NCBI GenBank assembly: GCA_018266875.1
Contig: JAFDZR010000015.1
Location: forward strand, 1-64,000
Origin: Bacteroidota bacterium
Lineage (GTDB): Bacteria > Bacteroidota > Ignavibacteria > Tepidaquicellales > Tepidaquicellaceae
DNA: 64,000 nt
Reading direction: 5' to 3'
Below the pieces are notes generated by a model. It was given only the letters and a program-made list of their open reading frames with translations. It ran no database searches and was not told the DNA's origin. Shown here in pieces: positions 55,817-64,000 of this stretch. Positions within the stretch are counted from its first letter, which is position 1. Every line of letters begins with the position of its first letter. Made by a program: the position numbers and the translations under genes.

Positions 55817-56461
55817 TTGGACGTTTCAATTACCAATCAAAATAAAGACCGGGAAAGAATTCTCACATTTGCAACACAGAAATTCCACAAAGAAGGATTC
55901 TACAAAACATCAATGGATGAAATATCCAGAGACCTCTGCGTAAGCAAAAAAACGATTTACAAATATTTCCCTTCAAAGGAAAACCTTCTGGAAGAGATTT
56001 GCAATTATACTACAAAGGAGATTTACGGTGCCGTGGAATGTATTGTAGACGGGGACGGGAACGTAGTAAACAAATTCGTCAAACTGCTGAGCATGTACAG
56101 TAACTACACACTGAACATCAGTGACAAGTGGTTAAACGATCTTAAAGTTCATCATCCGCATATCCTGAAAAACATAGATGAGAAAAGGACAGAAAAGATA
56201 AACAGCATTTTATCAAAACTTATAAAGCAGGGCAAAAAGGAAAAACTGATTGAAAATTTTCCGACGAACATAATCATTTCCATATTTATTAATTCTATCT
56301 CAAGCGTGCTGCAGCCGGAGTTTCTGATCAACAACAATTTTACAATGCAGAACGCTTTTAAAATCACGTATGAAATGTTACTAAGCGGAATACTAACAGA
56401 TTCCGGAAAAAAGATATTCAACAAGGAAAAAAAAATACTTGCAAAGGAAATAAAACTCTAA
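55817..56461 (+). CDS. TetR/AcrR-family repressor of the RND pump
   Basis: A 214-aa regulator with an N-terminal HTH at about 12-60 (ILTFATQKFHKEGFYKTSM, ISRDLCVSKKTIYKYFPS) and a variable ligand-binding C-terminal domain. It starts at TTG 55817 and lies 5 nt ahead of the tolC-type gene in one transcript, so it presumably represses its own efflux operon. The promoter must lie in the 184 bp after the preceding terminator; I see no clear TetR palindrome there. Confidence 0.85.
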   Translation: MDVSITNQNKDRERILTFATQKFHKEGFYKTSMDEISRDLCVSKKTIYKYFPSKENLLEEICNYTTKEIYGAVECIVDGDGNVVNKFVKLLSMYSNYTLNISDKWLNDLKVHHPHILKNIDEKRTEKINSILSKLIKQGKKEKLIENFPTNIIISIFINSISSVLQPEFLINNNFTMQNAFKITYEMLLSGILTDSGKKIFNKEKKILAKEIKL

Positions 56462-56466
56462 TTATT

Positions 56467-57795
56467 ATGACTTTAAACAATTTTACGAAAACCTTTCTCT
56501 TTTCTGTAGTTTTCATATTTTCCGTCAACGCTGTTTGTCATTCCCAGCAGAAAAGAATCATTACATCAATAGACGAAGCAGTTTCCCTCGCAATGAGAGA
56601 CAATTCGGATGTAATAAATGCAAGGTATGATAAATTAAAGGCAGATGAAAAAGTATCGGAGGTATACAGCGAGAATCTTCTTCCGACACTTTCTCTGAGT
56701 TCAACTTATACAAGATCATTCAAAAAGCAGGTAATTGACATTTTCGGGGAACGGTTTCAAGTCGGCGCGGACAATACATGGTCTACATCATTAAATGCTA
56801 CAGAGCCCATTCCGATTCTGGGGACTCCTGTATTTTCCGGTATTAATATTGCCGAATATTTTTCCAAGATACAGCAGGAGACGCTTGAATCGGTAAAGAA
56901 TGATGTTAGGACCACAGTAAAGAAAACATATTTCGGTGTTCTTTTGTCTAAAGCGGTTGTGGATGTGAATAAAATAACTTATTCGAATGCTGAAGAAAAT
57001 TTTAAAGTGGTTGAATCCAGATACAGGAACGGAGTTGCTACAGAGTTTGATTATTTAAGGGCAAAAGTAAAAGTAGAAAATGTCAAACCCGTACTGCTTA
57101 AATCACAAAGGGATCTTGAGATCAGTAAGAAGCTTTTTTCAAATGCAATCGGATTAAAAGTAAATGACGCAGTTGACATATCAGATTCACTGAGATATGA
57201 CAGTACGGAAGTTTTCGGCAACACTGATCAGGTAATAAATAAAATTTCAGAAGAAAACGTAGCCATCAGACAGTTAAGACTTAACAAGAAAATCAACGAA
57301 GAATTAGTCAATGTAGATAAAGCTAATTTTCTTCCTAAGCTTTATTTATTCGGGCAGTATGCAATTAATGCACAGGAAAATGACGGCCGTCCTTTTATAG
57401 ATTACAGATATTTCAATACATTAAATGCCGGCTTAGGGTTAAGCTGGGATCTGAATCTGTTCAGAAACTCTTACAAGACTAAGCAGTCTGAGATCGATGT
57501 TAAAAAATCGGAAGAGCAAATCAGGGATACAAAACAAAAATTAAAACTGACTTCCGAATCAGCAATAATAGCGCTTGAGGATGCAATGGAGAGGATCAAG
57601 TCAACAAGAGAAACAGTCATTCTTGCCGAAAGAGGACTGGATCTCGCAAACAACAGCTACCGTGAAGGAGTTCTGAACCAGATAGATGTTCAGGATGCAG
57701 AGCTCACATTATATAATTCAAGATTAGGATATTATCAGGCAGTTTACGACTACAACGTTGCAAAAGCGGAACTTGAAAAATTACTCGAAAAATAA
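56467..57795 (+). CDS. TolC-family outer-membrane channel
   Basis: A 442-aa outer-membrane efflux protein. A signal peptide (1-27, ending CHSQ) precedes the two OEP repeats of beta strands and long helices: SVYTR-like LSLSSTYTRSFKKQ, NGVATEFDYLRAKVKVEN, and in the second half REGVLNQIDVQDAELTLYNS. It should trimerise into the exit duct for the following adaptor and pump. The next gene starts just after, or inside, its 3' end. Confidence 0.9.
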   Translation: MTLNNFTKTFLFSVVFIFSVNAVCHSQQKRIITSIDEAVSLAMRDNSDVINARYDKLKADEKVSEVYSENLLPTLSLSSTYTRSFKKQVIDIFGERFQVGADNTWSTSLNATEPIPILGTPVFSGINIAEYFSKIQQETLESVKNDVRTTVKKTYFGVLLSKAVVDVNKITYSNAEENFKVVESRYRNGVATEFDYLRAKVKVENVKPVLLKSQRDLEISKKLFSNAIGLKVNDAVDISDSLRYDSTEVFGNTDQVINKISEENVAIRQLRLNKKINEELVNVDKANFLPKLYLFGQYAINAQENDGRPFIDYRYFNTLNAGLGLSWDLNLFRNSYKTKQSEIDVKKSEEQIRDTKQKLKLTSESAIIALEDAMERIKSTRETVILAERGLDLANNSYREGVLNQIDVQDAELTLYNSRLGYYQAVYDYNVAKAELEKLLEK

Positions 57796-57799
57796 ATTA

Positions 57800-58867
57800 A
57801 TGATTAAAAACAAATCTAATATAACCAATATGAAATATGTCATTTTCTCAATGATATTTTTATTAACAGGTTCATTCATTTTCTCTTCATGCGGAAAAGA
57901 CGGAGAAAGTAAAACAGAAAATCAAAAACAGCTTCAGGCAGTTAAAATCAAAGAGATAACAACACAGGAATTCAGGGAGACATACAGCGTAGTTGGAACA
58001 GTTAAGCCCTATCAGACAGCAAAGATCTCTGCTGAGGAAGGCGGACTAATAACTTATATGCCTTTCGACAAAGGAAGCAGAGTAAGCAGAGGGCAGACTC
58101 TTGTAAAGTTAAAGAAGGATGTTGATTTTGCATCCTATGATCAGGCGCAGACTCAGCTTGAGTTAGCTAAGAGCAATTTTGAAAGGATAGAGAAACTTTA
58201 CAGAGAAAATGTCTCAACCGAACAGGATTATACAAACGCAAAGTTCCAGCTTGAGATCGCACAGAAGACACTGAATCTGATTGAGACAAGATTGTCAAAA
58301 TCATATGTAACTTCTCCAATCAGCGGAATTGTAGATCAGAAATATATGAGCCGTGGTGAGGTATGCGGACCGGGGACTCCTATTCTTAACATCGTTGACG
58401 TTTCAAAGGTCAAGATATCTGCAGGTATACCGGAGAGATATATCGGAGAAGTTAAAAAAGGTTCAGAGGTAAAGATCACCTTTGATGTATATCCGGACGA
58501 GGATTTTACCGGATCAGTAAATTACATTTCACCTGTGCTAAGCGATAAGAACAGGACATTTGAAATTGAAATGACAATTCCCAATCCTGGAGGAAGACTT
58601 AAGCCGGAGATGAGTGCAAACATTATAATTGAAAAACCGGGAATAGATAATGCAATAGTGCTGCCACAGGATCTGATAATAGATTTTGGCAGTGAAAAGT
58701 TTGTGTATGTACTGGAAAACGGTGCAGCAAGAAAGAGAGTGATCCAGATAGGAGGAAGAAACAACAATGAAGTTTATATAATATCCGGTTTAAATTCCGG
58801 CGACACTCTTATTTCGGAAGGTTTTCAGTCAGTAGCTGACGGGGACAAAGTCGAGATAATAAATTAA
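57800..58867 (+). CDS. RND efflux periplasmic adaptor (membrane fusion) lipoprotein
   Basis: A membrane-fusion protein that links the TolC-type channel to the RND pump. The signal region YVIFSMIFLLTGSFIFSSCG ends in a lipobox Cys. I place the start at ATG 57800, although ATG 57830 would give the more typical short lipoprotein signal. In the mature part lie a barrel-sandwich half-motif (GGLITYMPFDKGSRVSRGQ), a helical hairpin (FERIEKLYRENVSTEQDY) and YVTSPISGIVDQKY. The C-terminal beta-barrel segments finish with LISEGFQSVADGDKV. Confidence 0.9.
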   Translation: MIKNKSNITNMKYVIFSMIFLLTGSFIFSSCGKDGESKTENQKQLQAVKIKEITTQEFRETYSVVGTVKPYQTAKISAEEGGLITYMPFDKGSRVSRGQTLVKLKKDVDFASYDQAQTQLELAKSNFERIEKLYRENVSTEQDYTNAKFQLEIAQKTLNLIETRLSKSYVTSPISGIVDQKYMSRGEVCGPGTPILNIVDVSKVKISAGIPERYIGEVKKGSEVKITFDVYPDEDFTGSVNYISPVLSDKNRTFEIEMTIPNPGGRLKPEMSANIIIEKPGIDNAIVLPQDLIIDFGSEKFVYVLENGAARKRVIQIGGRNNNEVYIISGLNSGDTLISEGFQSVADGDKVEIIN

Positions 58868-58885
58868 ACAAAAATTTTTAATAGA

Positions 58886-61800
58886 ATGAATGTTTCAAAA
58901 TTAGCAGTAGATAACAGAGTAACTGTATATATTCTTGTAGTAATAATAGTACTTCTCGGAATTTCGGCTTACAACTCAATTCCGAAAGAATCAGCGCCTT
59001 CGATTACGATTCCCAATATTTTCGTATCAACTTTATATTTCGGAGTATCTCCTCAGGACATGGAGAGTCTTGTAACACAGGAAATCGAAAAGGAAGTAAA
59101 GGGGATCAAGGACGTAAAGAAGATCACATCCGTATCACAGGAAAGTTTTTCTATCGTAAACATAGAATTTAATCCTGATGTGGTGATCGACGATGCACTT
59201 CAGAAGGTAAGGGATAAAGTTGCTATAGCCAAGACTAAAATGCCCAAGGATATTGAAGAACCTTCTATCACTGAAATAAATCTATCCGAGCAGCCTATGC
59301 TGTATATAAATCTCTCGGGAAATCTTGGACTGGCCAGATTAAAGGATATAGCGGATAATTTAAGTGATGACATAGAGGGAGTACAAGGGGTTCTGAGCGC
59401 TGACGTTAAGGGCGGACTTGAGAGAGAGGTAAAAATAAATGTTGATGCAACGCGTTTAAAGTATTACAATCTCACATTAAATGACATAACGAATAAAATC
59501 GGGCAGGAAAATCTAAGCATACCGGGAGGCAGTATTGATGTCGGATCACAAAATTACCTTGTGCGTGTTCCCGGAGAATACGAGGATCCCGAACTGATCA
59601 GGGATATTGTGGTAAAATCCGAAAATGAAAATCCGATTTACATCAGAGATGTAGCTGATGTTATATACGGTTACAAAGAGAGGACAACTCTCTCAAGAGA
59701 AAACGGAAACGAAGCGGTAACAATAGTTATCAAAAAAAGAAGCGGCGAGAATATCATCAGGATTGCCGATCAGATAAAAGAACTTGTCAAAGTAAAACAA
59801 TCCTCATTTCCTGAAGGATTGAAAATAAGTTTTACCGGTGATGCTTCAAAAAGCATTAAGAACACAGTGCATGAACTTGAGAACGGAATCATAACCGGAT
59901 TCCTTCTTGTATGTCTTATACTCCTCGCATCAATGGGTTTAAAGAATGCATTTCTGGTTGCAACTTCCATCCCGTTTTCATTTTTAATATCATTCATCGT
60001 ACTGAGCGCATTAGGAATAACAATGAACATTGTTGTATTATTCGGATTAATACTTGTGCTAGGAATAATTGTTGATGATGCAATTGTTGTTACTGAAAAT
60101 ATATACAGACTTCAGGAAACGGAAGGATACAATCCGCATGATGCTTCAATTGAAGGACCCAGGGAAGTACAGATACCTGTAACAATTGCAACATTTACAA
60201 TCATTTCATCTTTTGCTCCTTTGTTATTTTTTCCGGGAATTGTAGGTGAATTCATGAAATATCTTCCGATCACACTTATAGTCTGTTTATTTTCATCTTT
60301 ATTTGTTGCGATGATTATCAATCCTGTGCTCGCTTCAAAATTCATCGACTTCAAAAAAGACAGGGCAAAGCATGAAAGCAAAACGAAATGGTATAATATT
60401 ATTAACAGGTTCCATTTATGGTTTGACAGATTGTTTGCAGGGATAGTAAAGAAATACGAGAAATCAATAAGATGGGCGCTGCATCACAGGAAGATAACAT
60501 TATCACTTACAGTTTTCATTCTGATATTTGTATTTTTCCTTTACGGAATGTTCAGCAAGGGAATAGAATTTTTTCCTGATGTGGAACCTCAGCAGGCATT
60601 CATATATGTGAACATGCCGGTAGGGACAAATCTTGACAAATCGAATGAAGTTACAACCGTTATAGAAAAAAAACTTCCCGCTTTTAAGGACCTCGAATAT
60701 TATCTTACAAATATCGGATCGGAAATAGGGTCGGGATTCGGAAATGATGTATCGAACAAGAGCACAATTACTCTTAATTTTTTTGATAAAGAGGACAGGT
60801 CACAGAGTTCTTTTAAAACAATTGAAGAGATACGTGATTCAATTAAAAATATTACTACAGCTGATGTCAGAATCCAGAAGCAGTCCGGAGGTCCGCCGAC
60901 GGGACCGCCTGTGAACATAGAAATCTCCGGGGATAATTTCATAAAACTCGGACAGCTCGCAGAAGAGATAAAGAAACAGATCAAAGACATTCCGGGAATA
61001 AAGGATCTTAAAGATGATTATGATGAAGCCAGACCTGAAATCAAAATCAATATAGACAGGGAAAAAGCTTCTCTTTACGGATTAAATACGGCGTTGATTG
61101 CTTCAGATATAAGGACTGCGATAAACGGCACTTCAGCCAGTAAGTTCAGAGTAGCAGACAAAGAATATGATATAACAGTAAGACTTGATTCAAGTCAGCG
61201 GGAGAATATATTGGCAATTCAGAATTTATATTTACCCGGAAAAGACGGGGCAAAAATTCCTCTTACATCTGTGGCAAACGTTGATTTTTCAGGTGGTATC
61301 GGAGCGATCAACAGAAAAGACCTGAAGAGAGTAGTAACCGTTTCAGCCAATGCAGAAGGAAGACTCGGCAATGATGTTTTAAACGATGTGAAACTGAAGC
61401 TAAAGGGGATAGCAATTCCTGACGGATACAGCATTTCATATACAGGTGAGCAGGAGAGTCAGCAGGAATCATCTGATTTTTTAAGCAAAGCATTTTTAGT
61501 TTCGCTGATGCTGGTTTTCTTTTTTCTTGTTATAGAGTTTAATTCAATACTTTCTCCGGTAATAATTATGTTTACTGTGGTACTCTCACTGATCGGAGTA
61601 CTGCTTGGATTACTGATCACTCAGACGCCATTCGGAATAATCATGACAGGTATCGGAGTGATATCTCTCGGAGGTATTGTGGTTCGGAATGCGATAATAC
61701 TTCTTGATTTTCAGGTTGAGCTTGAGAAACGCGGACTCAGCCGTGAGGAATCGGTAATTCAATCCGGAATGATAAGATTAAGACCTGTATTTCTGACAGC

Positions 61801-62065
61801 TGCTGCAACAATACTAGGACTTGTACCATTAACTACGGGAGTTGATTTTGACTGGAGAACTTTTTCCTGGCTTCTGAACGGACAGAATACTGCTTTCTGG
61901 AGACCGATGGGAGTAGCAATAATATTTGGATTATCGGTGGCAACGTTTCTTACTCTTGTAATTGTACCGGTAATGTTTGTTTCAGCATACAATCTTGCAG
62001 ATAAATTCAGGAAGAAGAAACCATCAGAAAGTCCTGAAGGCGAGATCATTTTAAATACAAAATAA
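58886..62065 (+). CDS. RND (AcrB/HAE1-type) multidrug efflux pump
   Basis: A 1059-aa proton-driven transporter with 12 helices and two large periplasmic loops. The helix 4 proton-relay aspartates are in LGIIVDDAIVVTENIYR. The N-terminus VYILVVIIVLLGISAYNSIP and the MTGIGVISLGGIVVRNAIILL and RLRPVFLTAAATILGLVPL blocks of the second half are typical. Substrates cannot be predicted, but the AcrB-type fold and the TetR gene argue for drug or toxic-compound export. It lies 18 nt after the adaptor gene. Confidence 0.94.
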   Translation: MNVSKLAVDNRVTVYILVVIIVLLGISAYNSIPKESAPSITIPNIFVSTLYFGVSPQDMESLVTQEIEKEVKGIKDVKKITSVSQESFSIVNIEFNPDVVIDDALQKVRDKVAIAKTKMPKDIEEPSITEINLSEQPMLYINLSGNLGLARLKDIADNLSDDIEGVQGVLSADVKGGLEREVKINVDATRLKYYNLTLNDITNKIGQENLSIPGGSIDVGSQNYLVRVPGEYEDPELIRDIVVKSENENPIYIRDVADVIYGYKERTTLSRENGNEAVTIVIKKRSGENIIRIADQIKELVKVKQSSFPEGLKISFTGDASKSIKNTVHELENGIITGFLLVCLILLASMGLKNAFLVATSIPFSFLISFIVLSALGITMNIVVLFGLILVLGIIVDDAIVVTENIYRLQETEGYNPHDASIEGPREVQIPVTIATFTIISSFAPLLFFPGIVGEFMKYLPITLIVCLFSSLFVAMIINPVLASKFIDFKKDRAKHESKTKWYNIINRFHLWFDRLFAGIVKKYEKSIRWALHHRKITLSLTVFILIFVFFLYGMFSKGIEFFPDVEPQQAFIYVNMPVGTNLDKSNEVTTVIEKKLPAFKDLEYYLTNIGSEIGSGFGNDVSNKSTITLNFFDKEDRSQSSFKTIEEIRDSIKNITTADVRIQKQSGGPPTGPPVNIEISGDNFIKLGQLAEEIKKQIKDIPGIKDLKDDYDEARPEIKINIDREKASLYGLNTALIASDIRTAINGTSASKFRVADKEYDITVRLDSSQRENILAIQNLYLPGKDGAKIPLTSVANVDFSGGIGAINRKDLKRVVTVSANAEGRLGNDVLNDVKLKLKGIAIPDGYSISYTGEQESQQESSDFLSKAFLVSLMLVFFFLVIEFNSILSPVIIMFTVVLSLIGVLLGLLITQTPFGIIMTGIGVISLGGIVVRNAIILLDFQVELEKRGLSREESVIQSGMIRLRPVFLTAAATILGLVPLTTGVDFDWRTFSWLLNGQNTAFWRPMGVAIIFGLSVATFLTLVIVPVMFVSAYNLADKFRKKKPSESPEGEIILNTK

Positions 62066-62082
62066 AATTTAAAAATAATTAA

Positions 62083-62508
62083 TTGAAAAAATTAATGCCG
62101 TTCCATCTTGCTGTTCCCGTATCAGATCTTGAGAGAACAGCAGATTTTTACAAGGAAGTACTCAGCTGCAGAGAAGGCAGAAGCAGTGAAAGCTGGAAAG
62201 ACCTGGATTTTTTCGGACATCAGCTGGTATTGCACAAATCGGGAAAAGCGGAGTCGGATAAAAGTCAAAGCAATTCCGTTGACGGTCATGATGTACCAAT
62301 TCCGCACTTTGGAATAGTGCTTGAGTATGAAGACTGGTTTTCAATGGAAAAGAAACTCAAGGAATCCGGTATAAAATTTATAATTGAGCCGTATGTCAGA
62401 TTCATGGGACAGACCGGTGAACAGGCGACAATGTTTTTTTATGATCCGTCAGGAAATGCTATAGAACTGAAGGCTTTCAGGGATCCCGAGCAGTTGTTTG
62501 CGCATTAG
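62083..62508 (+). CDS. VOC-superfamily (glyoxalase-like) protein
   Basis: A 141-aa protein made of two betaalphabetabetabeta units: PFHLAVPVSDLERTADFYKE and the second unit from IPHFGIVLEYEDWFSMEKK to FFYDPSGNAIELKAFRDP. His, Glu and similar residues of the metal site are present. The family covers glyoxalases, dioxygenases and resistance proteins, so no reaction can be assigned. TTG at 62083 is one start; ATG at 62095 four codons on is an equally good choice. It follows the RND gene by 17 nt and may be its last operon member. Confidence 0.8.
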   Translation: MKKLMPFHLAVPVSDLERTADFYKEVLSCREGRSSESWKDLDFFGHQLVLHKSGKAESDKSQSNSVDGHDVPIPHFGIVLEYEDWFSMEKKLKESGIKFIIEPYVRFMGQTGEQATMFFYDPSGNAIELKAFRDPEQLFAH

Positions 62509-62541
62509 GCCGGAAAAAACGGTTTAAAAGTTTTTATCCCG

Positions 62542-62567
62542 ATTTCCGGATCCCCGGAAATATTTTC
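62542..62567 (+). terminator. Weak intrinsic terminator
   Basis: ATTTCCGG and CCGGAAAT form an 8-bp stem with a 4-nt loop, followed by ATTTTC, 34 nt after the VOC gene. The T-run is short. Confidence 0.45.
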
Positions 62568-62659
62568 ATTACCACTCCCCTTCCTATTATTATTATTATA
62601 CTGTTTATTATATCTCATAAAATTCATATTTTTATTTTTTACTTATTATAAAATCTTTA

Positions 62660-63898
62660 ATGACTATCGGTAAAAGCATTACTGAAGATGCAGCTGATTT
62701 TGTTTTTGATCTTTTTAAGAATAAACTGCAGAGCATTTATGTTTATCATAATCTGGATCATACTGAAGAAGTCGTCGAAGCAATAAAAAAAATAGGAATT
62801 AAAACCGGACTTAATGAAGAAGACTTAGAGATTGTAACTCTTGCCGGCTGGTTTCATGATACCGGGTTTATCGAAAGAAGCGAAAATCATGAAGACATCA
62901 GCATTGAGATCGCCAGAAAATTTCTTACTGAAAGAAATTATAATCCCGATAATATTTCTCTTATAATCGGCTGTATAAACGCCACCAGATTTCCCCAGGC
63001 ACCAACAAATATTCTGGAAGAAATTATTTGCGACGCTGATCTTTTTCATATAGGGAGTAAGAATTATTTTTCTAAATCCGATCTTCTCAGACTTGAATGG
63101 GAAAAATCCTCCGGGAAATTCTACAATGAAATTGAATGGCTGAAGATAAATATCGATTTTCTCACTGCGCATAAATTTTTTACTAAATATGCCAAGAAAT
63201 CCTGCGGCGACAATAAATCTGAACTTATTGTAAAACTTCAGAAAAAGTACAGAGATAAAATTGAAGAAGAGGAAAAAAAGAAAATCAAGGAAATCAAACT
63301 TGATATTCAGAAGCAGAAGCTGGATTCAAAAACAGATCCAGAAAACAATTTTGAAAACAGTATTGAGGATATCTTACGTGACGTTATCAGAAATCATGCC
63401 GGCTTCAGCACTGCAGCCGACAGTAATGCAAATGTCATGATCAGTATTAATTCACTGATATCAGTTGGTCTTATAATCGTTTTATTGCTGAAACTTGATT
63501 CAAGTCCGCAGCTTTTAATTCCGGTTTTTCTTCTGCTCACCGTTTGCCTTGTCTGCATTGTTCTCGGAGTACTTGTAACTAAACCCGTTATTACTTCCGG
63601 CGTTTTCACAAAAGATGAACTCAAGAACAAAAAAGTAAATTTACTTTTTTGGGGAAATTTCTTTAAAATGGAACTGAAGGATTTACAGTCAGGTATTGAT
63701 GAGATGAAAAATGACAGGGATTTTCTATACAAAAACATGGTGAAGGATTTTTATTTTCTGGGACAGGTACTCAGTGTTAAATATAGATTTCTCAGGATCT
63801 GCTACTCTGTTTTTACATTTGGTCTGATTATCTCACTGATTGCCTTCACTCTTGCTTATTTAACTCTTCCTGATGGTCTGATTAATTTTTTTCAATAA
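62660..63898 (+). CDS. HD-domain hydrolase fused to a Pycsar-effector (PycTM) domain
   Basis: A 412-aa fusion. Residues 1-180 form an HD phosphohydrolase domain with metal ligands in YHNLDHT (His34), WFHDTG (His66, Asp67), NHED (His77) and CDADLFH (Asp125). A coiled stretch (200-240) follows. From about 255 the sequence NANVMISINSLISVGLI, IPVFLLLTV, LGVLVTKPVI and KYRFLRICYSVF matches the PycTM membrane domain of Pycsar effectors, which disrupts membranes after binding cyclic pyrimidine nucleotides. No pyrimidine cyclase is adjacent. The HD part may degrade the signal or regulate the effector (inference). It is monocistronic. Confidence 0.78.
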   Translation: MTIGKSITEDAADFVFDLFKNKLQSIYVYHNLDHTEEVVEAIKKIGIKTGLNEEDLEIVTLAGWFHDTGFIERSENHEDISIEIARKFLTERNYNPDNISLIIGCINATRFPQAPTNILEEIICDADLFHIGSKNYFSKSDLLRLEWEKSSGKFYNEIEWLKINIDFLTAHKFFTKYAKKSCGDNKSELIVKLQKKYRDKIEEEEKKKIKEIKLDIQKQKLDSKTDPENNFENSIEDILRDVIRNHAGFSTAADSNANVMISINSLISVGLIIVLLLKLDSSPQLLIPVFLLLTVCLVCIVLGVLVTKPVITSGVFTKDELKNKKVNLLFWGNFFKMELKDLQSGIDEMKNDRDFLYKNMVKDFYFLGQVLSVKYRFLRICYSVFTFGLIISLIAFTLAYLTLPDGLINFFQ

Positions 63899-63913
63899 CT
63901 TATCTTAATTAAC

Positions 63914-64000
63914 ATCAAAGAACTATATTTAATACGGCACTCAAAATCAAGCTGGGATTTTCCTGAACTTGATGATCACGACAGACCTCTAAGCAAAAGA
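63914..64000 (+). CDS. SixA-like histidine phosphatase (partial, cut by window end)
   Basis: The frame reads KELYLIRHSKSSWDFPELDD to the window end. LYLIRHxKSSW is the RHG phosphatase signature of SixA-type phosphohistidine phosphatases, with the nucleophile His in RHS. It follows an in-frame TAA at 63896-63898 (the end of the HD-PycTM gene). No ATG, GTG or TTG lies between that stop and the motif; only ATT (63908) or ATC (63914) can start it, unless there is a sequence error. Confidence 0.7.
   Translation, partial: MKELYLIRHSKSSWDFPELDDHDRPLSKR

Noticed and set aside
62585-62600. A short TAT/TTA triplet run before the HD-PycTM gene.
   Set aside because: Only five units long, so a simple-sequence patch without evidence for phase variation.

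Overview
The window is AT-rich chromosomal DNA from an aerobic or microaerobic, diderm member of the Bacteroidota/Chlorobi/Ignavibacteriota (FCB) lineage, most likely close to Ignavibacteria. The evidence is a secreted protein with a C-terminal type IX secretion sorting domain carrying the YPNPFN signature, a fused CcoN-CcoO cbb3 oxidase subunit, lipoproteins and TolC/RND machinery of a two-membrane cell, a TAnnTTTG-type promoter element, and many genes that can only start at TTG. It looks like ordinary chromosome. I see no plasmid, prophage, integrase, transposase, CRISPR array, rRNA or tRNA.

Layout. 1-429: the tail of an unidentified gene, then a repeat-like palindrome region. 430-5925: a tightly overlapping lipopolysaccharide operon with three GT2 glycosyltransferases, an MsbA-type flippase and an O-antigen ligase-like protein. 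5950-7059: a secreted class 3 lipase. 7138-8268: asnA on the minus strand. 8445-9792: a DUF1844 protein and nadK. 9793-13276: a three-gene nucleoside-type ABC importer on the minus strand, without its binding protein. 13463-22220: mixed housekeeping genes (exported unknown, nrnA, pepA, NamZ-like exo-muramidase, SDR, pyruvate kinase, YpdA-like flavoprotein). 22223-33393, minus strand: the respiratory region. It reads ccoI-ccoS-(PLP gamma-family enzyme)-ccoNO-ccoQ-ccoP-ccoG-ccoH-SafE-like, followed by an FNR-type regulator and a lone cyclic-nucleotide-binding domain protein. 33647-35730: groES-groEL behind a CIRCE operator. 35962-49632: small stand-alone genes, a T9SS-exported arylsulfotransferase-like protein, a lipoprotein, a TIGR02757 protein, a degenerate hydroxyacyl-CoA dehydrogenase relative, pyrimidine nucleoside phosphorylase, comEC, two unknown envelope proteins, and a T9SS pseudogene. 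49767-53783: pepT, a Rieske oxygenase, an ICMT-like methyltransferase and a TsdA-like dihaem cytochrome. 54009-55560: an ECF sigma factor overlapping a membrane protein. 55817-62508: TetR, TolC, membrane-fusion protein and RND pump, then a VOC protein. 62660-63898: an HD hydrolase fused to a Pycsar-effector-type membrane domain. The window ends inside a SixA-like phosphatase gene.

How parts work together. The cco genes supply a high-affinity terminal oxidase with its copper ATPase, assembly factors and a probable oxygen-sensing FNR. An identical 16-bp palindrome, TATGATTTAAATCATA, stands upstream of both ccoI and asnA. In each case it lies 21 nt before a TATWTT hexamer, which is the geometry of a class II FNR promoter. 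This links the oxidase and ammonia-dependent asparagine synthesis to one predicted regulator and is the strongest non-annotated signal in the window. The HD-PycTM fusion is the best candidate for a little-described signalling or defence protein. Other points worth a second look are the PLP enzyme coupled into the cco operon, a probable non-catalytic HAD-family protein, and a membrane protein with an internally duplicated motif.
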